DNA of 64,000 bases from Lachnospiraceae bacterium UBA7199 (GTDB taxonomy: Bacteria > Bacillota > Clostridia > Lachnospirales > Lachnospiraceae), in the NCBI GenBank assembly GCA_002490775.1, contig DKUR01000054.1, forward strand, positions 39,650 through 103,649, read 5' to 3'. Both the position numbers and the translations under genes were made by a program. The notes under the pieces were generated by a model that saw only the letters and a program-made list of their open reading frames with translations, was not told the origin of the DNA and did no database searches. The number at the start of each line of letters is the position of its first letter. The first letter of the stretch is position 1. Of this stretch, positions 8,255 through 17,416 are shown one piece after another.

Positions 8255-9116
8255 AGAAATAAAAAATGCAATTGAAATAAAAAACCTTACCAAAACCTAC
8301 GGAAAGAAAAGAGGGGTTGATCATATTTCCCTATCGGTGGAGGAAGGGGATATTTTTGGATTTTTGGGGCCTAATGGTGCGGGAAAATCAACCACTATAA
8401 GAAGTATGTTAGGGCTGCTTCGGTTTCAGAAAGGAGAAATCAGGCTTTTGCAGATGGATACAGCAAAGCAGCAGAAGGAAATTTTAAAACAGGTGGGCTA
8501 TATGCCTTCAGAAGCCGCATTTTATCCATCCATGAGGGCAAAAGAAGTGATAAAGTTTGCTGCTGCGGCAAGGAATATGGACTGTGCTAAAGAGGCAGAA
8601 AAACTCTGCCGGATTCTGGAAGTGGATGGGGAAAAGAAAATAGAAGAGCTGTCGCTGGGAAATAGAAAAAAGATCAGCATTGTCTGTGCTATGCAGCATA
8701 AGCCTAAACTTCTTATCTTGGATGAACCAACCTCCGGTCTTGATCCGTTGATGCAGGAGGCATTTTTTCAATTGCTTATGGAGTATAACGGACAGGGATG
8801 TACCTGCTTTCTATCCTCACATGTACTTTCGGAAGTGAAAAGCTACTGCAAAAACGCAGCAATCATAAAGGAAGGAAAAATCATAAAAACTGATACAGTA
8901 AGCAATTTATCCAAATCGAATATGCGCAGGGTATTTGTACGTGCAAATGGTCAGGAAAAGGAATTTGTATATACTGGCGATATGAAAGAACTGATTCACA
9001 AGCTGGATGGCATGGCGGTGGAGGATGTGCTGATCAACGAGCCTTCTTTGGAAGAACTTTTTATACATTATTATGAACAGGACGGGGAAGAGGAAAAAAA
9101 GGAGAGGAAGCAATGA
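8244..9116 (+). CDS. ABC transporter ATP-binding protein
   Basis: This 290-residue ATPase powers the membrane protein encoded next. It has a Walker A (GPNGAGKST), a signature-like LSLGNRKK, a Walker B (LLILDEPTSGLDP) and an H-loop (FLSSHVLSEV). The C-terminal 70 residues are typical of the ABC-2 drug/antibiotic exporter group. I chose the ATG at 8244 because GGAAAAGAGG precedes it. It overlaps the previous gene by 11 nt and the permease gene by 4 nt. The substrate is not predictable, but LytTR/DUF3021-linked exporters often concern bacteriocins or membrane stress. Confidence 0.93.
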   Translation: MSHKEIKNAIEIKNLTKTYGKKRGVDHISLSVEEGDIFGFLGPNGAGKSTTIRSMLGLLRFQKGEIRLLQMDTAKQQKEILKQVGYMPSEAAFYPSMRAKEVIKFAAAARNMDCAKEAEKLCRILEVDGEKKIEELSLGNRKKISIVCAMQHKPKLLILDEPTSGLDPLMQEAFFQLLMEYNGQGCTCFLSSHVLSEVKSYCKNAAIIKEGKIIKTDTVSNLSKSNMRRVFVRANGQEKEFVYTGDMKELIHKLDGMAVEDVLINEPSLEELFIHYYEQDGEEEKKERKQ

Positions 9117-9898
9117 CAATTTTAAAACACGAATTGAAAATGAATTTAAAAATGCTGTTTATCTGGACGGTCTGCGTGGGAGCTTCCTGTTTAGGATGTA
9201 TTTTATTATTTAACGGACTTAAGGAAAGCATGGAAGAGATGGCATCAGCCTACGCGGAGATGGGCACCTTTTCTACTGCCCTTGGACTTGATAAAATGAG
9301 TGTCAGCACAATGGAAGGATTTTATGCCACAGAGGTTGCCATTATTTTTGCCATTGGAGGAGCAATGTTTGCTGCTATGGCAGGGGTAATCGCCTTATCA
9401 AAAGAGGAAGAAGGCCATACCGCAGAGTTTTTATACACTCTGCCGCTGTGCAGAATTTCTATTGTGTTCTGGAAATATTTATCGGTAGCTGTGCAGATTT
9501 TTTTATTTAATTTTGGGAGTTTTTGCTTATGTGCGGCCGGGTTTGCCTTAGCAGGAGAGGCACCTTCCGAAAAAGAACTGCTGCTTTTTCATGGGGCACA
9601 GCTTCTGATGCATTTGGAAATAGGCAGTGTATGTTTTCTGATATCCTCCTTAAGTAAAAGAAAGCAGACTGGTGCGGCATTAGGCTTTGTAGTCCTTTTG
9701 TATGTTGTAGATTTGATGTGCAGAATCGTGCCAGACATTGAAAATTTAAAGTACGTGACACCTTATTATTTTTCCAATGCAGCGGATATCTTCGTAAAAG
9801 AAAGCATAGATGGAACCATGCTTGGGAGTGCCTTTTGCGTTACGATTCTGGCAGCCGCTTTGGCAACAGTCATCTATCAAAAAAGAGATTTGTCATAA
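9113..9898 (+). CDS. ABC-2 family transporter permease
   Basis: This 261-residue protein has six predicted hydrophobic segments and a large first extracytoplasmic loop (about 40-75), the usual layout of ABC-2 permeases. The start overlaps the ATPase stop (ATGA), showing translational coupling. The cytoplasmic EEEGHTAEFLYTLP segment after the second membrane pair is typical of this group and probably contacts the ATPase. It ends the operon; no clear terminator follows before the oxidoreductase genes. Confidence 0.88.
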   Translation: MTILKHELKMNLKMLFIWTVCVGASCLGCILLFNGLKESMEEMASAYAEMGTFSTALGLDKMSVSTMEGFYATEVAIIFAIGGAMFAAMAGVIALSKEEEGHTAEFLYTLPLCRISIVFWKYLSVAVQIFLFNFGSFCLCAAGFALAGEAPSEKELLLFHGAQLLMHLEIGSVCFLISSLSKRKQTGAALGFVVLLYVVDLMCRIVPDIENLKYVTPYYFSNAADIFVKESIDGTMLGSAFCVTILAAALATVIYQKRDLS

Positions 9899-9979
9899 AA
9901 AAGTATATTTCTCATGAAAAAGAACATACTGAATTTAGAATTTTGCAGGAGTAAATGTAAAAGTATAAAGAGGTATGTG

Positions 9980-11044
9980 ATGGAGAAGTATTATGAAATA
10001 AGGCTGGAAAGTATTGGCGGCCTGGGCGCCAATTTATGCGGCAAAATGTTGGGAGAGCTGGGAATCAAATACTTAGGACGAAACAGTACCAGTTTTTCCA
10101 GTTACGGTTCGGAAAAAACAGGCACACCAGTGAAAGGCTATGTGCGTTATTGTGATAAGGAAAAGGAGATTAGAATCCATTCCCCTGTGATTCATCCTGA
10201 TCTTTTGGCAGTTTTTCATCAGGCGCTTTTAAAGGATAAGGGGGTATGGGAAGGCTGTGATGAAAATACGGAGGTGATCGTCAGCATAGATGGCGGACAA
10301 ATGGAAAAAGGACTAAAGATTCCTGTGCCTGTGAAAGCCTGTCATATAATAGATGCCCAGCAGATTGCAATCGAAACCCATTCACGGATCAATATGGTAA
10401 TGCTGGGGGCAATCGGGAAGGTAATGGGATTTGCCAAGCTTTCAGATTTGAACCAGATCTGCGAAGATGCATTAGGCAGTAAATATCCAGATGCCCTAAA
10501 GGGCAACCTTGAGGGCATCCGCAGAGGATTCGAGGAGGTCAGACAAAAGACAATAGATAGCGGCGTAGAAAATCTCCAAAGTTTAAAAAGCAGGGATTCT
10601 TCCAGAGAATGGGGATATCTTACAGCGCCTGTAGGCGGAATCAATCCCAGATTTGGAAGCAGTGTGGCGGCAGACCTTTCTCCCTCCAGACAAGGATATA
10701 TTCCTGTTTTTATCAAGGAACGATGTATTAACTGCGGGTTGTGTGACTCCACCTGTCCGGATATGGTATTTCAGTTCGCAAAAGGGAACTATAAAGGAAA
10801 AGAGATGATGGTAAATCAGGGACTGGATTATTATCATTGCAAAGGATGTTTAAGATGTGTTGATGTGTGCCCTGTTAATGCATTGGTACAGGGACTGGAA
10901 GCAGAGCATCCAAATAAAGAATATTTCCTTCCTAATCAGGATATCATACGAAAGCCGGAGTATTATATCAAAGCCGGAGCTGATGGCTATATTACTTCGG
11001 AATCTTATCTGACAGAAAAAAGAATGGAGGGTGGAGAAGTATGA
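9980..11044 (+). CDS. 2-oxoacid:ferredoxin oxidoreductase, gamma domain fused to a ferredoxin domain
   Basis: This 354-residue protein joins two subunits of the pyruvate/2-oxoacid:ferredoxin oxidoreductase family. The gamma domain (about 1-190) begins with GIGGLGA-like SIGGLGANLCGKML. The C-terminal delta-like domain (about 235-310) carries two 4Fe-4S motifs, CINCGLCDSTCP and CKGCLRCVDVCP, which pass electrons from thiamine-bound intermediate to ferredoxin. I chose the ATG at 9980 with AGAGG upstream; an upstream ATG at 9914 would add 22 atypical residues. It overlaps the alpha-beta gene by 4 nt. Confidence 0.9.
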   Translation: MEKYYEIRLESIGGLGANLCGKMLGELGIKYLGRNSTSFSSYGSEKTGTPVKGYVRYCDKEKEIRIHSPVIHPDLLAVFHQALLKDKGVWEGCDENTEVIVSIDGGQMEKGLKIPVPVKACHIIDAQQIAIETHSRINMVMLGAIGKVMGFAKLSDLNQICEDALGSKYPDALKGNLEGIRRGFEEVRQKTIDSGVENLQSLKSRDSSREWGYLTAPVGGINPRFGSSVAADLSPSRQGYIPVFIKERCINCGLCDSTCPDMVFQFAKGNYKGKEMMVNQGLDYYHCKGCLRCVDVCPVNALVQGLEAEHPNKEYFLPNQDIIRKPEYYIKAGADGYITSESYLTEKRMEGGEV

Positions 11045-13263
11045 GAGATCAGGTAGTTGAATTTGCAAGCGGAAATGAGATTGCAGCAATTGCAATTAAG
11101 CAGGTAGGCTATGATCTGATGGGATATTATCCTATTACCCCTTCCACGCAGATTGCAGAAAATCTGGATATTATGAAGGCAAAGGGAGAAACGGACCTTA
11201 TTATGATAGCAGCGGAAGGTGAGCACAGTGCGGCAGGAATATGTTATGGGGCGGCTGTAGGCGGAGGAAGAGTAATCAATGCAACCAGCGCCAATGGCCT
11301 TTTGTATGCCATTGAACAATTTCCTGTACAGTCGGGAACCAGATATCCGATGGTAATGAATGTGGTGTGCAGAACTATATCAGGCCCTTTGTCCATTAAA
11401 GGAGATCACAGTGATATTATGTTTATGCTGGGTGCAGGCTGGCCTATTTTATTTGCCCATACTGCGCAGGAAGTATATGACTTTAATTTAATTGCACTAA
11501 AGCTGGCAGAGGCGGTGCTGCTTCCGGTGGTGGTGGCTTATGATGGCTTTTTTACCAGTCATCAGAAACGGAAATGTTTACGGTTTAAAGAAGACCAGAC
11601 AGTAAGGAAATTTTTAGGTCCCAAGAAAGAACTTTATCCTTTTCTTGATTTAGAACATCCTATTACGGTAGGCTCTTATATGAATGAACCGGACCTGATC
11701 AATAACAGGTATCAGCTCCATCTTGCAATGGAAAAAGCGGACAGGGTACTGCCGGAGCTGTTTGAGGAATATAAAGAATTATCCGGGCGTCTCTATGAAA
11801 AAGTAGAAAGCTATCAGGTGGAAGATGCAGAAATTATTTTCATTTTTCTCGGTTCTTCCTATGATACCTCACTGGAGGCCATAGATAACCTGCGCAGAAA
11901 GGGACAAAGGGCCGGAGCTGTCACACTTCACACATTAAGACCTTTTCCGGCAAAAGCTCTTTATGCTCTTTGTAAAAATGCAAAAGTTCTGCTTGTGGCA
12001 GACAGGCAGGACAGCTATGGCGCCGGAGGAGGCAACTTGTCTTTAGAGGTACGTGCAGCCATGCAGAAGTATGGAAGTTCTGTAAGGATCAAAAGTCTGG
12101 TTTATGGTCTTGGAGGGAAGGACTTTTTTGTAGAAGATGCATTAAAAATGTATGAGTGGGCTAAGAATCCTGATACCTCAGATTTTGAATATTATGGCGT
12201 GGAGCCGGGAGAAGATTCTGGGGAAAACAATTTTTATGAGCCTTTGACGGAAAAGGAAACAAAGTTAGGTATTACAAAGGCGGAAAAAACAGGAGATGGG
12301 GAGGTTATAGTGACAGGCGGAAATTTAAATGCGGTCACAGCCATGCCCAAAAGACTTGCTCCGGGGCATGGCGCCTGCCCAGGCTGCGGAATACCAGTGA
12401 ATGTAAATCTTCTTTTGAAGGCCATAGAAGATCCGGTGGTTCTTTTGTTTCAGACGGGTTGTGGAATGATAGTAACCACTGCTTATCCCAGAACCAGCTT
12501 TAAGGTTCCCTACCTTCACAATTTATTTCAAAATGGTGCGGCTACTTTAAGCGGTGTAGCCGAAATCTGCTATCGAAAACAGGAAAAAGGAGAAATTCCT
12601 CCCGGAGATATTATTTTTATTATGGTAAGCGGAGATGGCGGTATGGATATTGGTATGGGCTCTGCCATAGGGACAGCTCTTCGGGGGCATCGGCTGATTC
12701 TATTTGAATACGATAATGGGGGGTATATGAATACGGGATATCAGCTTTCCTATTCCACACCTAAGGGTGCCAGAAGTTCTACTTCCCACGTAGGAAAAAA
12801 TCAGTATGGCAAAACTTTTTTCCACAAGGATATGCCTCAGATCATGGCAGCCACAGGAATTCCTTATGTGGCAACAATGGCGGAAAGTAATCCAATTGAT
12901 TTCATTAAAAAAGCAGCCAAGGCGGCATATTATGCTAAAACAACGGGAACTGCCTATGTGAAGGCACTGTCGGCCTGCCCTTTAAACTGGAATGATTATC
13001 CATCTACGGAACGGAAGGTAATTGATGCGGCCGTAAACTGCTGTTATTTTCCGTTGTATGAAGTGGAAAAAGGAAAAACCACTTTAAATTATAATCCGGA
13101 AACGATGGGGAAGAAAATACCTGTGCTTGACTGGCTTTCCATGATGGGAAGAACAAAGCATCTGAAAAAGGATATTTATGGAGATATAGTAAAAGAGCTG
13201 CAGACAGAGGTGGATACAAGATTTGAACGCCTGAAGGAAAAGGCGGCAAATCATATTTTGTAA
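11041..13263 (+). CDS. 2-oxoacid:ferredoxin oxidoreductase, fused alpha and beta subunits
   Basis: This 740-residue protein fuses the alpha and beta chains. The alpha part (about 1-390) has the GYYPITPSTQIAE start and the domain II region with LHTLRPFPAKAL. The beta part (about 430-720) has the thiamine diphosphate signature: HGACPGCGIP, then GDGGMDIGMG with a distal Asn. Together with the upstream gene it forms a complete oxidoreductase that converts a 2-oxoacid to acyl-CoA and reduces ferredoxin. The substrate could be pyruvate, a branched-chain or an aryl oxoacid; sequence alone does not decide. Confidence 0.9.
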   Translation: MRDQVVEFASGNEIAAIAIKQVGYDLMGYYPITPSTQIAENLDIMKAKGETDLIMIAAEGEHSAAGICYGAAVGGGRVINATSANGLLYAIEQFPVQSGTRYPMVMNVVCRTISGPLSIKGDHSDIMFMLGAGWPILFAHTAQEVYDFNLIALKLAEAVLLPVVVAYDGFFTSHQKRKCLRFKEDQTVRKFLGPKKELYPFLDLEHPITVGSYMNEPDLINNRYQLHLAMEKADRVLPELFEEYKELSGRLYEKVESYQVEDAEIIFIFLGSSYDTSLEAIDNLRRKGQRAGAVTLHTLRPFPAKALYALCKNAKVLLVADRQDSYGAGGGNLSLEVRAAMQKYGSSVRIKSLVYGLGGKDFFVEDALKMYEWAKNPDTSDFEYYGVEPGEDSGENNFYEPLTEKETKLGITKAEKTGDGEVIVTGGNLNAVTAMPKRLAPGHGACPGCGIPVNVNLLLKAIEDPVVLLFQTGCGMIVTTAYPRTSFKVPYLHNLFQNGAATLSGVAEICYRKQEKGEIPPGDIIFIMVSGDGGMDIGMGSAIGTALRGHRLILFEYDNGGYMNTGYQLSYSTPKGARSSTSHVGKNQYGKTFFHKDMPQIMAATGIPYVATMAESNPIDFIKKAAKAAYYAKTTGTAYVKALSACPLNWNDYPSTERKVIDAAVNCCYFPLYEVEKGKTTLNYNPETMGKKIPVLDWLSMMGRTKHLKKDIYGDIVKELQTEVDTRFERLKEKAANHIL

Positions 13264-13344
13264 GTAAAATGAGAAGCCTCAAAACAATATAATAATTTAG
13301 TTTCTGCAAGGAAATATTAACGGATGCAGGGAAAGGAAAAAAGT

Positions 13345-13725
13345 ATGAAACCAGTATTTTTAAAGAAAGAGGAAGAAATTTTATTTTTAGTGGAAGGGAA
13401 GGAAGGCAATTTAAATAGCTGTACCTGCCAGGGATTTTCTATTTTAGACAGCAGCACGGCAGAGGGTGCCGGAGAAAAGCACCTGCCTGTGGTTGAAAAG
13501 GATGGAGATAAAATCACAGTGTCAGTGGGAAGTGTTTTTCATCCCATGACACAGGAACACAGTATCGGATGGATTTATCTTGAAACCAAAAAAGGCGGAC
13601 AGTTTGTGAAGCTAAGCCCGGATGACCAGCCAACAGCAGAATTTGTAGTGGCAAAGTCAGATGAGGCTGTGGCAGCGTATGCTTACTGCAATCTTCATGG
13701 GTTCTGGAAGACGGAAATTGGATAG
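13345..13725 (+). CDS. Superoxide reductase (desulfoferrodoxin family) with degenerate first metal centre
   Basis: This 126-residue protein has a C-terminal neelaredoxin domain that reduces superoxide to peroxide at a mononuclear iron. The ligands are visible: His in EKHLPVV, HPMTQEH, and the CNLHGFW Cys/His pair. The N-terminal 35 residues align by position with the desulforedoxin part but keep only a C-x-C pair, so the usual four-Cys centre I is absent. I chose the ATG at 13345, which has an AGGGAAAGGA site. It follows the oxidoreductase operon by 81 nt and may protect that oxygen-sensitive enzyme. Confidence 0.88.
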   Translation: MKPVFLKKEEEILFLVEGKEGNLNSCTCQGFSILDSSTAEGAGEKHLPVVEKDGDKITVSVGSVFHPMTQEHSIGWIYLETKKGGQFVKLSPDDQPTAEFVVAKSDEAVAAYAYCNLHGFWKTEIG

Positions 13726-13750
13726 CATAATTAATTTATTATATCTTTTT

Positions 13751-13782
13751 CAGGGCTGGCAAAGACCAGCCCTGCTTTTTTA
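13751..13782 (+). terminator. Rho-independent terminator after superoxide reductase
   Basis: A 9-bp stem (13751-13759 with 13766-13774, CAGGGCTGG) with a 6-nt loop is followed by a run of six T. Confidence 0.9.
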
Positions 13783-14025
13783 TAAAATCCGGTCTGTACA
13801 GAACAGCTTTAGCTGAAATGACTTTATGATACAATATGTAGGATGCATGTGAAGAATATGATATATGAATATTCTTACAATTCACATATTCTCTAGAATA
13901 AGAATGACATTTTTGATATTTTATTGTACAATTGTTTTGGAAAATTGTCAGAGAACTTTGTAAAATATGTTAATGCAGGTGAAATAAAATATTAATGAAA
14001 TAACTGCGAGATTTGGGGTGGAAAC
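13783..14025. other. AT-rich gap upstream of the RhuM remnant
   Basis: This gap holds no gene. An AGAATAT/ATATTCT inverted repeat lies around 13854-13876, and an ACAATT/AATTGT repeat lies around 13928-13950. Either could be an operator for the broken gene downstream. No clear promoter was assigned. Confidence 0.3.
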
Positions 14026-14693
14026 ATGAAAGAATTCTCATTTTTACTGTATACAGCAGAAGATAGTGATATAAAAATAAATGCCATTTTAAAAGATGAA
14101 ACTATTTGGCTCTCCCAAAAAGGGATGGCAGACTTATTTGACGTTGAAGTGCCTGCAATTTCCAAACACCTTACAAATATTTTTGCGGAAGGTGAATTGT
14201 CGGAAGATGCAACTGTTTCCAAAATGGAAATAGTTCAGCAAGAAGGAAAACGTCAGGTAAAACGTCAGGTTGAATACTATTCACTTGATGCTATTATTTC
14301 TGTCGGATATAGGGTTAATTCGAAAAAAGCGACACACTTTAGGATATGGGCAACCAAGGTTTTGAAGGAATATATGATAAAGGGTTTTGCCTTGGATGAT
14401 GAAAGGCTGAAACTCGCCAGTTAGAAAGGGCAGTGACAGGTTATTTTGATTACATAGAAGATTTGATTGATAGAGAAAATACATTCACTATGGAAGAATT
14501 TGCGTCTAGTGTTAATGAATTTTTGGCATTTCGTAGGTATGAGATATTGCCGGATAAGTGTAAGGGAAGAATTTCAAGGCAGGATGCTTGGAAGAAAGCA
14601 CAAGCTGAGTATGACATTTTTAACAAAACACAAATCATTCATTCTGATTTTGATGAGATGATAAAAGAGGTACTTAGGAAAGATGCAGAATAG
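14026..14693 (+). pseudogene. RhuM-family gene with internal deletion and frame change
   Basis: The first part (14026-14424) encodes the RhuM N-terminal DNA-binding-like region with IWLSQKGMADLFDVE, ISKHLTNIF and the SVGYRVNSKKATHFRIWA motif, then stops. The second part reads in another frame from about 14415, with QLERAVTGYFDYIEDLI, MEEFASSVNEFLAF and a DFDE tail, which corresponds to the C-terminal region of the same family. Intact RhuM proteins are roughly 330 residues; about 100 middle residues are missing here. RhuM-type genes are mobile and often sit in genomic islands. The gene is almost certainly non-functional. Confidence 0.82.
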
Positions 14694-14794
14694 AATGAGT
14701 AACACAAAGAATGGCAAATTCCATATTGTAAAAGATTATGGCAGATTGGTAAGACAAGTTATCCATTTAGTTTTATAGTAAGGCGGTAGTTTCA

Positions 14795-14968
14795 ATGGGT
14801 ATGAAAAGGGTGGAAGAGCTGATAAAGCGGGAAATAGGTTTGAAAATAACTGGGTTCTTTGTGGTGGAAGGATATGCGACTTATAAATTAAAAGCATTGC
14901 AAGTGGCAGATAGGGAGAATAATTATCTGCTTTTAAACAGGGGAAGGCAGATACAATTGTGCAGGTAA
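14795..14968 (+). CDS. Small unrecognised open frame (57 residues)
   Basis: The frame begins with ATG at 14795 after a weak AGGCGGT site and ends 15 nt before the radical SAM gene. The product is basic (VEELIKREIGLKITGF, then LLLNRGRQIQLCR) and has no recognised domain. It could be a real small gene, or the remnant of something lost with the RhuM decay. A still shorter frame (14695-14778, 27 residues) precedes it and is not claimed. Confidence 0.3.
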   Translation: MGMKRVEELIKREIGLKITGFFVVEGYATYKLKALQVADRENNYLLLNRGRQIQLCR

Positions 14969-14983
14969 GCAAGGAGATGGCAT

Positions 14984-15859
14984 ATGCATTTTGTGAAAGC
15001 AAAAGGAATCTTATCACCCCAAAATGGGATGAACCTATACCGGGGGTGTCTTCATGGCTGTATTTACTGTGATTCAAGAAGTAAATGTTATCATATGGAA
15101 CATGCTTTTGAAGATATTGAAGTCAAAGAAAATGCCATTGAGCTATTAGAACATGCCCTTAAGCATAAGCGGAAAAAATGTATGATTGGCACAGGCTCTA
15201 TGACAGATCCTTATATCCCTTTGGAACTAGAACTTGAAAATGTGAGAAAAGCGCTGCAATTGATTTACCAGTATGGGTTTGGATTTACCCTGATCACAAA
15301 GTCGAACCGGATTTTGCGGGACATAGATCTTTTGCAGAAAATTAATGAAAAGACAAAATGCGTTGTGCAAATGACGCTGACTACCTATGATGATGATTTG
15401 TGCAGAAAAATCGAGCCAAATGTAAGTACAACAAGAGAACGCTTTGAGGTACTGAAGCAGTTGCGGGATGCGGGAATTCCTACTGTTGTATGGTTAACAC
15501 CGATTTTACCTTTTATCAATGATACAGAGGAAAATATTACCGGTATTTTAGATATGTGTATTGAAGCAAAAGTATATGGCATTATTTGCTTTGGCATGGG
15601 GCTGACGCTTCGGGAAGGGAACAGAGAGTACTTTTATGATCAGTTAGATCGTCTGTTTCCTGGGTTAAAAGCAAAATACATACAAATGTACGGAAATCAG
15701 TATATCATTGGGAGTTCGGAAAATGACCGCCTGATGAAATTATTTCACCAAAAATGTTTTAAGAATGGAATCCTTCATAATAATGAACAGATCTTTCAGT
15801 ACCTTCATACGTTTGAGGAAAAGAACGCTGCAGAGCAGCTAAGTCTTTGGAACCTTTGA
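14984..15859 (+). CDS. Radical SAM protein, SplB/Rv2578c-like
   Basis: This 291-residue enzyme has the 4Fe-4S radical SAM motif CLHGCIYC at about residues 21-28, followed by conserved features of the spore photoproduct lyase-like subgroup: GTGSMTDPYIPLE and the TLITKSNR strand. It is cytoplasmic and lacks extra cysteine clusters. Members found outside spore loci have no firmly established reaction. The ATG at 14984 has AAGGAGATG upstream. Neighbours are decayed mobile genes and a flavoprotein, so context gives no pathway. Confidence 0.88.
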   Translation: MHFVKAKGILSPQNGMNLYRGCLHGCIYCDSRSKCYHMEHAFEDIEVKENAIELLEHALKHKRKKCMIGTGSMTDPYIPLELELENVRKALQLIYQYGFGFTLITKSNRILRDIDLLQKINEKTKCVVQMTLTTYDDDLCRKIEPNVSTTRERFEVLKQLRDAGIPTVVWLTPILPFINDTEENITGILDMCIEAKVYGIICFGMGLTLREGNREYFYDQLDRLFPGLKAKYIQMYGNQYIIGSSENDRLMKLFHQKCFKNGILHNNEQIFQYLHTFEEKNAAEQLSLWNL

Positions 15860-15923
15860 AGGTTGATGAATTGCCGGGTAAGTGGTATAAACCGGTCTAA
15901 AGAACAATTGATATGAAAAGTGC

Positions 15924-15952
15924 TTGTAGAAGACCTTTCTGACTGTTATGAT
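15924..15952 (+). promoter_or_regulatory. Predicted sigma-A promoter for the rubredoxin/GltB-like gene
   Basis: TTGTAG (15924-15929) and TATGAT (15947-15952) are separated by 17 bp, giving a transcript start about 55 nt before the gene. Confidence 0.55.
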
Positions 15953-16015
15953 AGGCTTAAAGTGTACGATTTCTGCCATAAATGCAGAGAAGAAAAATAA
16001 AAGGAGGTACTTGTT

Positions 16016-17416
16016 ATGATTTATAAATGCAGTATCTGCGGATACGTGTATGATGAGGAGAAAGAAGGAAAACCATTTTCCCAATTGACAGAATGCCCTA
16101 TCTGTAAGCAGCCGCCGGAGAAGTTTGAAGCCCAGCCTGAACCTGAAAAAAAGCCTGTTTCTGTAAAAAATGAAAATCTGGACTTAAGCTATCCTAAGGA
16201 AACCCGTAAGACGGATAGCGATTACCGGTACATGAAAGAAATTCATGAAATGGCCGTCACCGGGAAATCGGCGATTGAAGCGATGGGAACACAGAGAAAA
16301 ATGCCCAATTGGGATGATGTGCTTGTGCTTGGTGCGCAATTGAACCCAATGCCCTTAGATGAGCATGCAGAAGTATCTCTGAAAACTGTAATCGGAAAAC
16401 ATGCAAAAAAGCCTATGGTGCTTGATATGCCGGTTTACATTTCCCATATGTCTTTTGGCGCACTTTCCAAGGAGACCAAAATTGCGCTGGCGAAAGGAAG
16501 CGCTGCAGTCGGTACAGCTATGTGCAGCGGAGAGGGAGGCATCCTTCCAGAGGAGAAAGCAGCGGCATATAAGTATATTTTTGAATATGTGCCGAATCTA
16601 TACAGTGTTACGGAAGAAAATCTAAAAACCTCTGATGCTATTGAAATTAAAATCGGGCAGGGAACCAAGCCGGGTATGGGCGGACATCTGCCGGGAGAAA
16701 AGGTCACTCCTGAAATTGCAAAAATAAGAAATAAACCCTTGGGGAAAGATGTTATCAGTCCTTCCAAGTTCCCAGGAATCAATAGTAGAGAGGATTTAAA
16801 GAATCTGGTCAGCAATCTGCGTACGCAAAGTGAAGGCAGACCTATAGGCATTAAGATAGCTGCCGGACGTATTGAGAAGGATTTGGAGTTTTGTGTCTAT
16901 GCAGAGCCTGATTTTATTACCATAGATGGTCGTGGCGGTGCAACAGGGGCATCCCCCGCCATTATAAGAGACTCCACCAGCGTTCCTACGATCTATGCAC
17001 TTTATCGTGCAAGAAAATACCTTGACTTAGTTGGATCAGATATTGATCTGGTAATCACAGGGGGACTTAGAGTGTCTTCTGATTTTGCAAAAGCAATTGC
17101 TATGGGCGCAGATGCTGTGGCTATTGCTTCAGCGGCTATGGTGGCGGCAGCCTGCCAGCAGTACCGCATTTGCGGCACCGGAATGTGTCCGGTAGGTGTT
17201 GCTACACAAGATGAAAAGCTGCGTGAAAGATTACATATTGATACCGCTGCAAAACGGGTAGAAAATTATTTGAAATGTTCTGGGGAGGAATTAAGAACAT
17301 TTGCCAGAATTACTGGAAATGAGGATATTCACAATCTTTCAACCAAGGACCTTTGTACAATCAGCAGAGAAATATCAGAACATACAAATATTCCACATGC
17401 AGGCGGTAGTAAATAA
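16016..17416 (+). CDS. Rubredoxin-headed FMN-binding glutamate synthase-like protein
   Basis: This 466-residue protein begins with a rubredoxin-like domain (Cys5, Cys8, Cys27, Cys30). It is followed by a glutamate synthase-type FMN barrel (about 75-440) with GGLRVSSDFAKAIAMGADA and the 3Fe-4S cysteine motif CGTGMCPVG near residue 387. No amidotransferase domain is present, so it is not a complete glutamate synthase; such proteins are thought to be redox enzymes of uncertain substrate. A strong AAGGAGG site precedes the ATG, and a promoter lies upstream. It appears to be monocistronic. Confidence 0.9.
   Translation: MIYKCSICGYVYDEEKEGKPFSQLTECPICKQPPEKFEAQPEPEKKPVSVKNENLDLSYPKETRKTDSDYRYMKEIHEMAVTGKSAIEAMGTQRKMPNWDDVLVLGAQLNPMPLDEHAEVSLKTVIGKHAKKPMVLDMPVYISHMSFGALSKETKIALAKGSAAVGTAMCSGEGGILPEEKAAAYKYIFEYVPNLYSVTEENLKTSDAIEIKIGQGTKPGMGGHLPGEKVTPEIAKIRNKPLGKDVISPSKFPGINSREDLKNLVSNLRTQSEGRPIGIKIAAGRIEKDLEFCVYAEPDFITIDGRGGATGASPAIIRDSTSVPTIYALYRARKYLDLVGSDIDLVITGGLRVSSDFAKAIAMGADAVAIASAAMVAAACQQYRICGTGMCPVGVATQDEKLRERLHIDTAAKRVENYLKCSGEELRTFARITGNEDIHNLSTKDLCTISREISEHTNIPHAGGSK

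Noticed and set aside
10493..10520. Palindromic GATGCCCTAAAGGGC/GAGGGCATC sequence
   Set aside because: It lies inside the oxidoreductase coding sequence and is explained by codons; no independent role is indicated.
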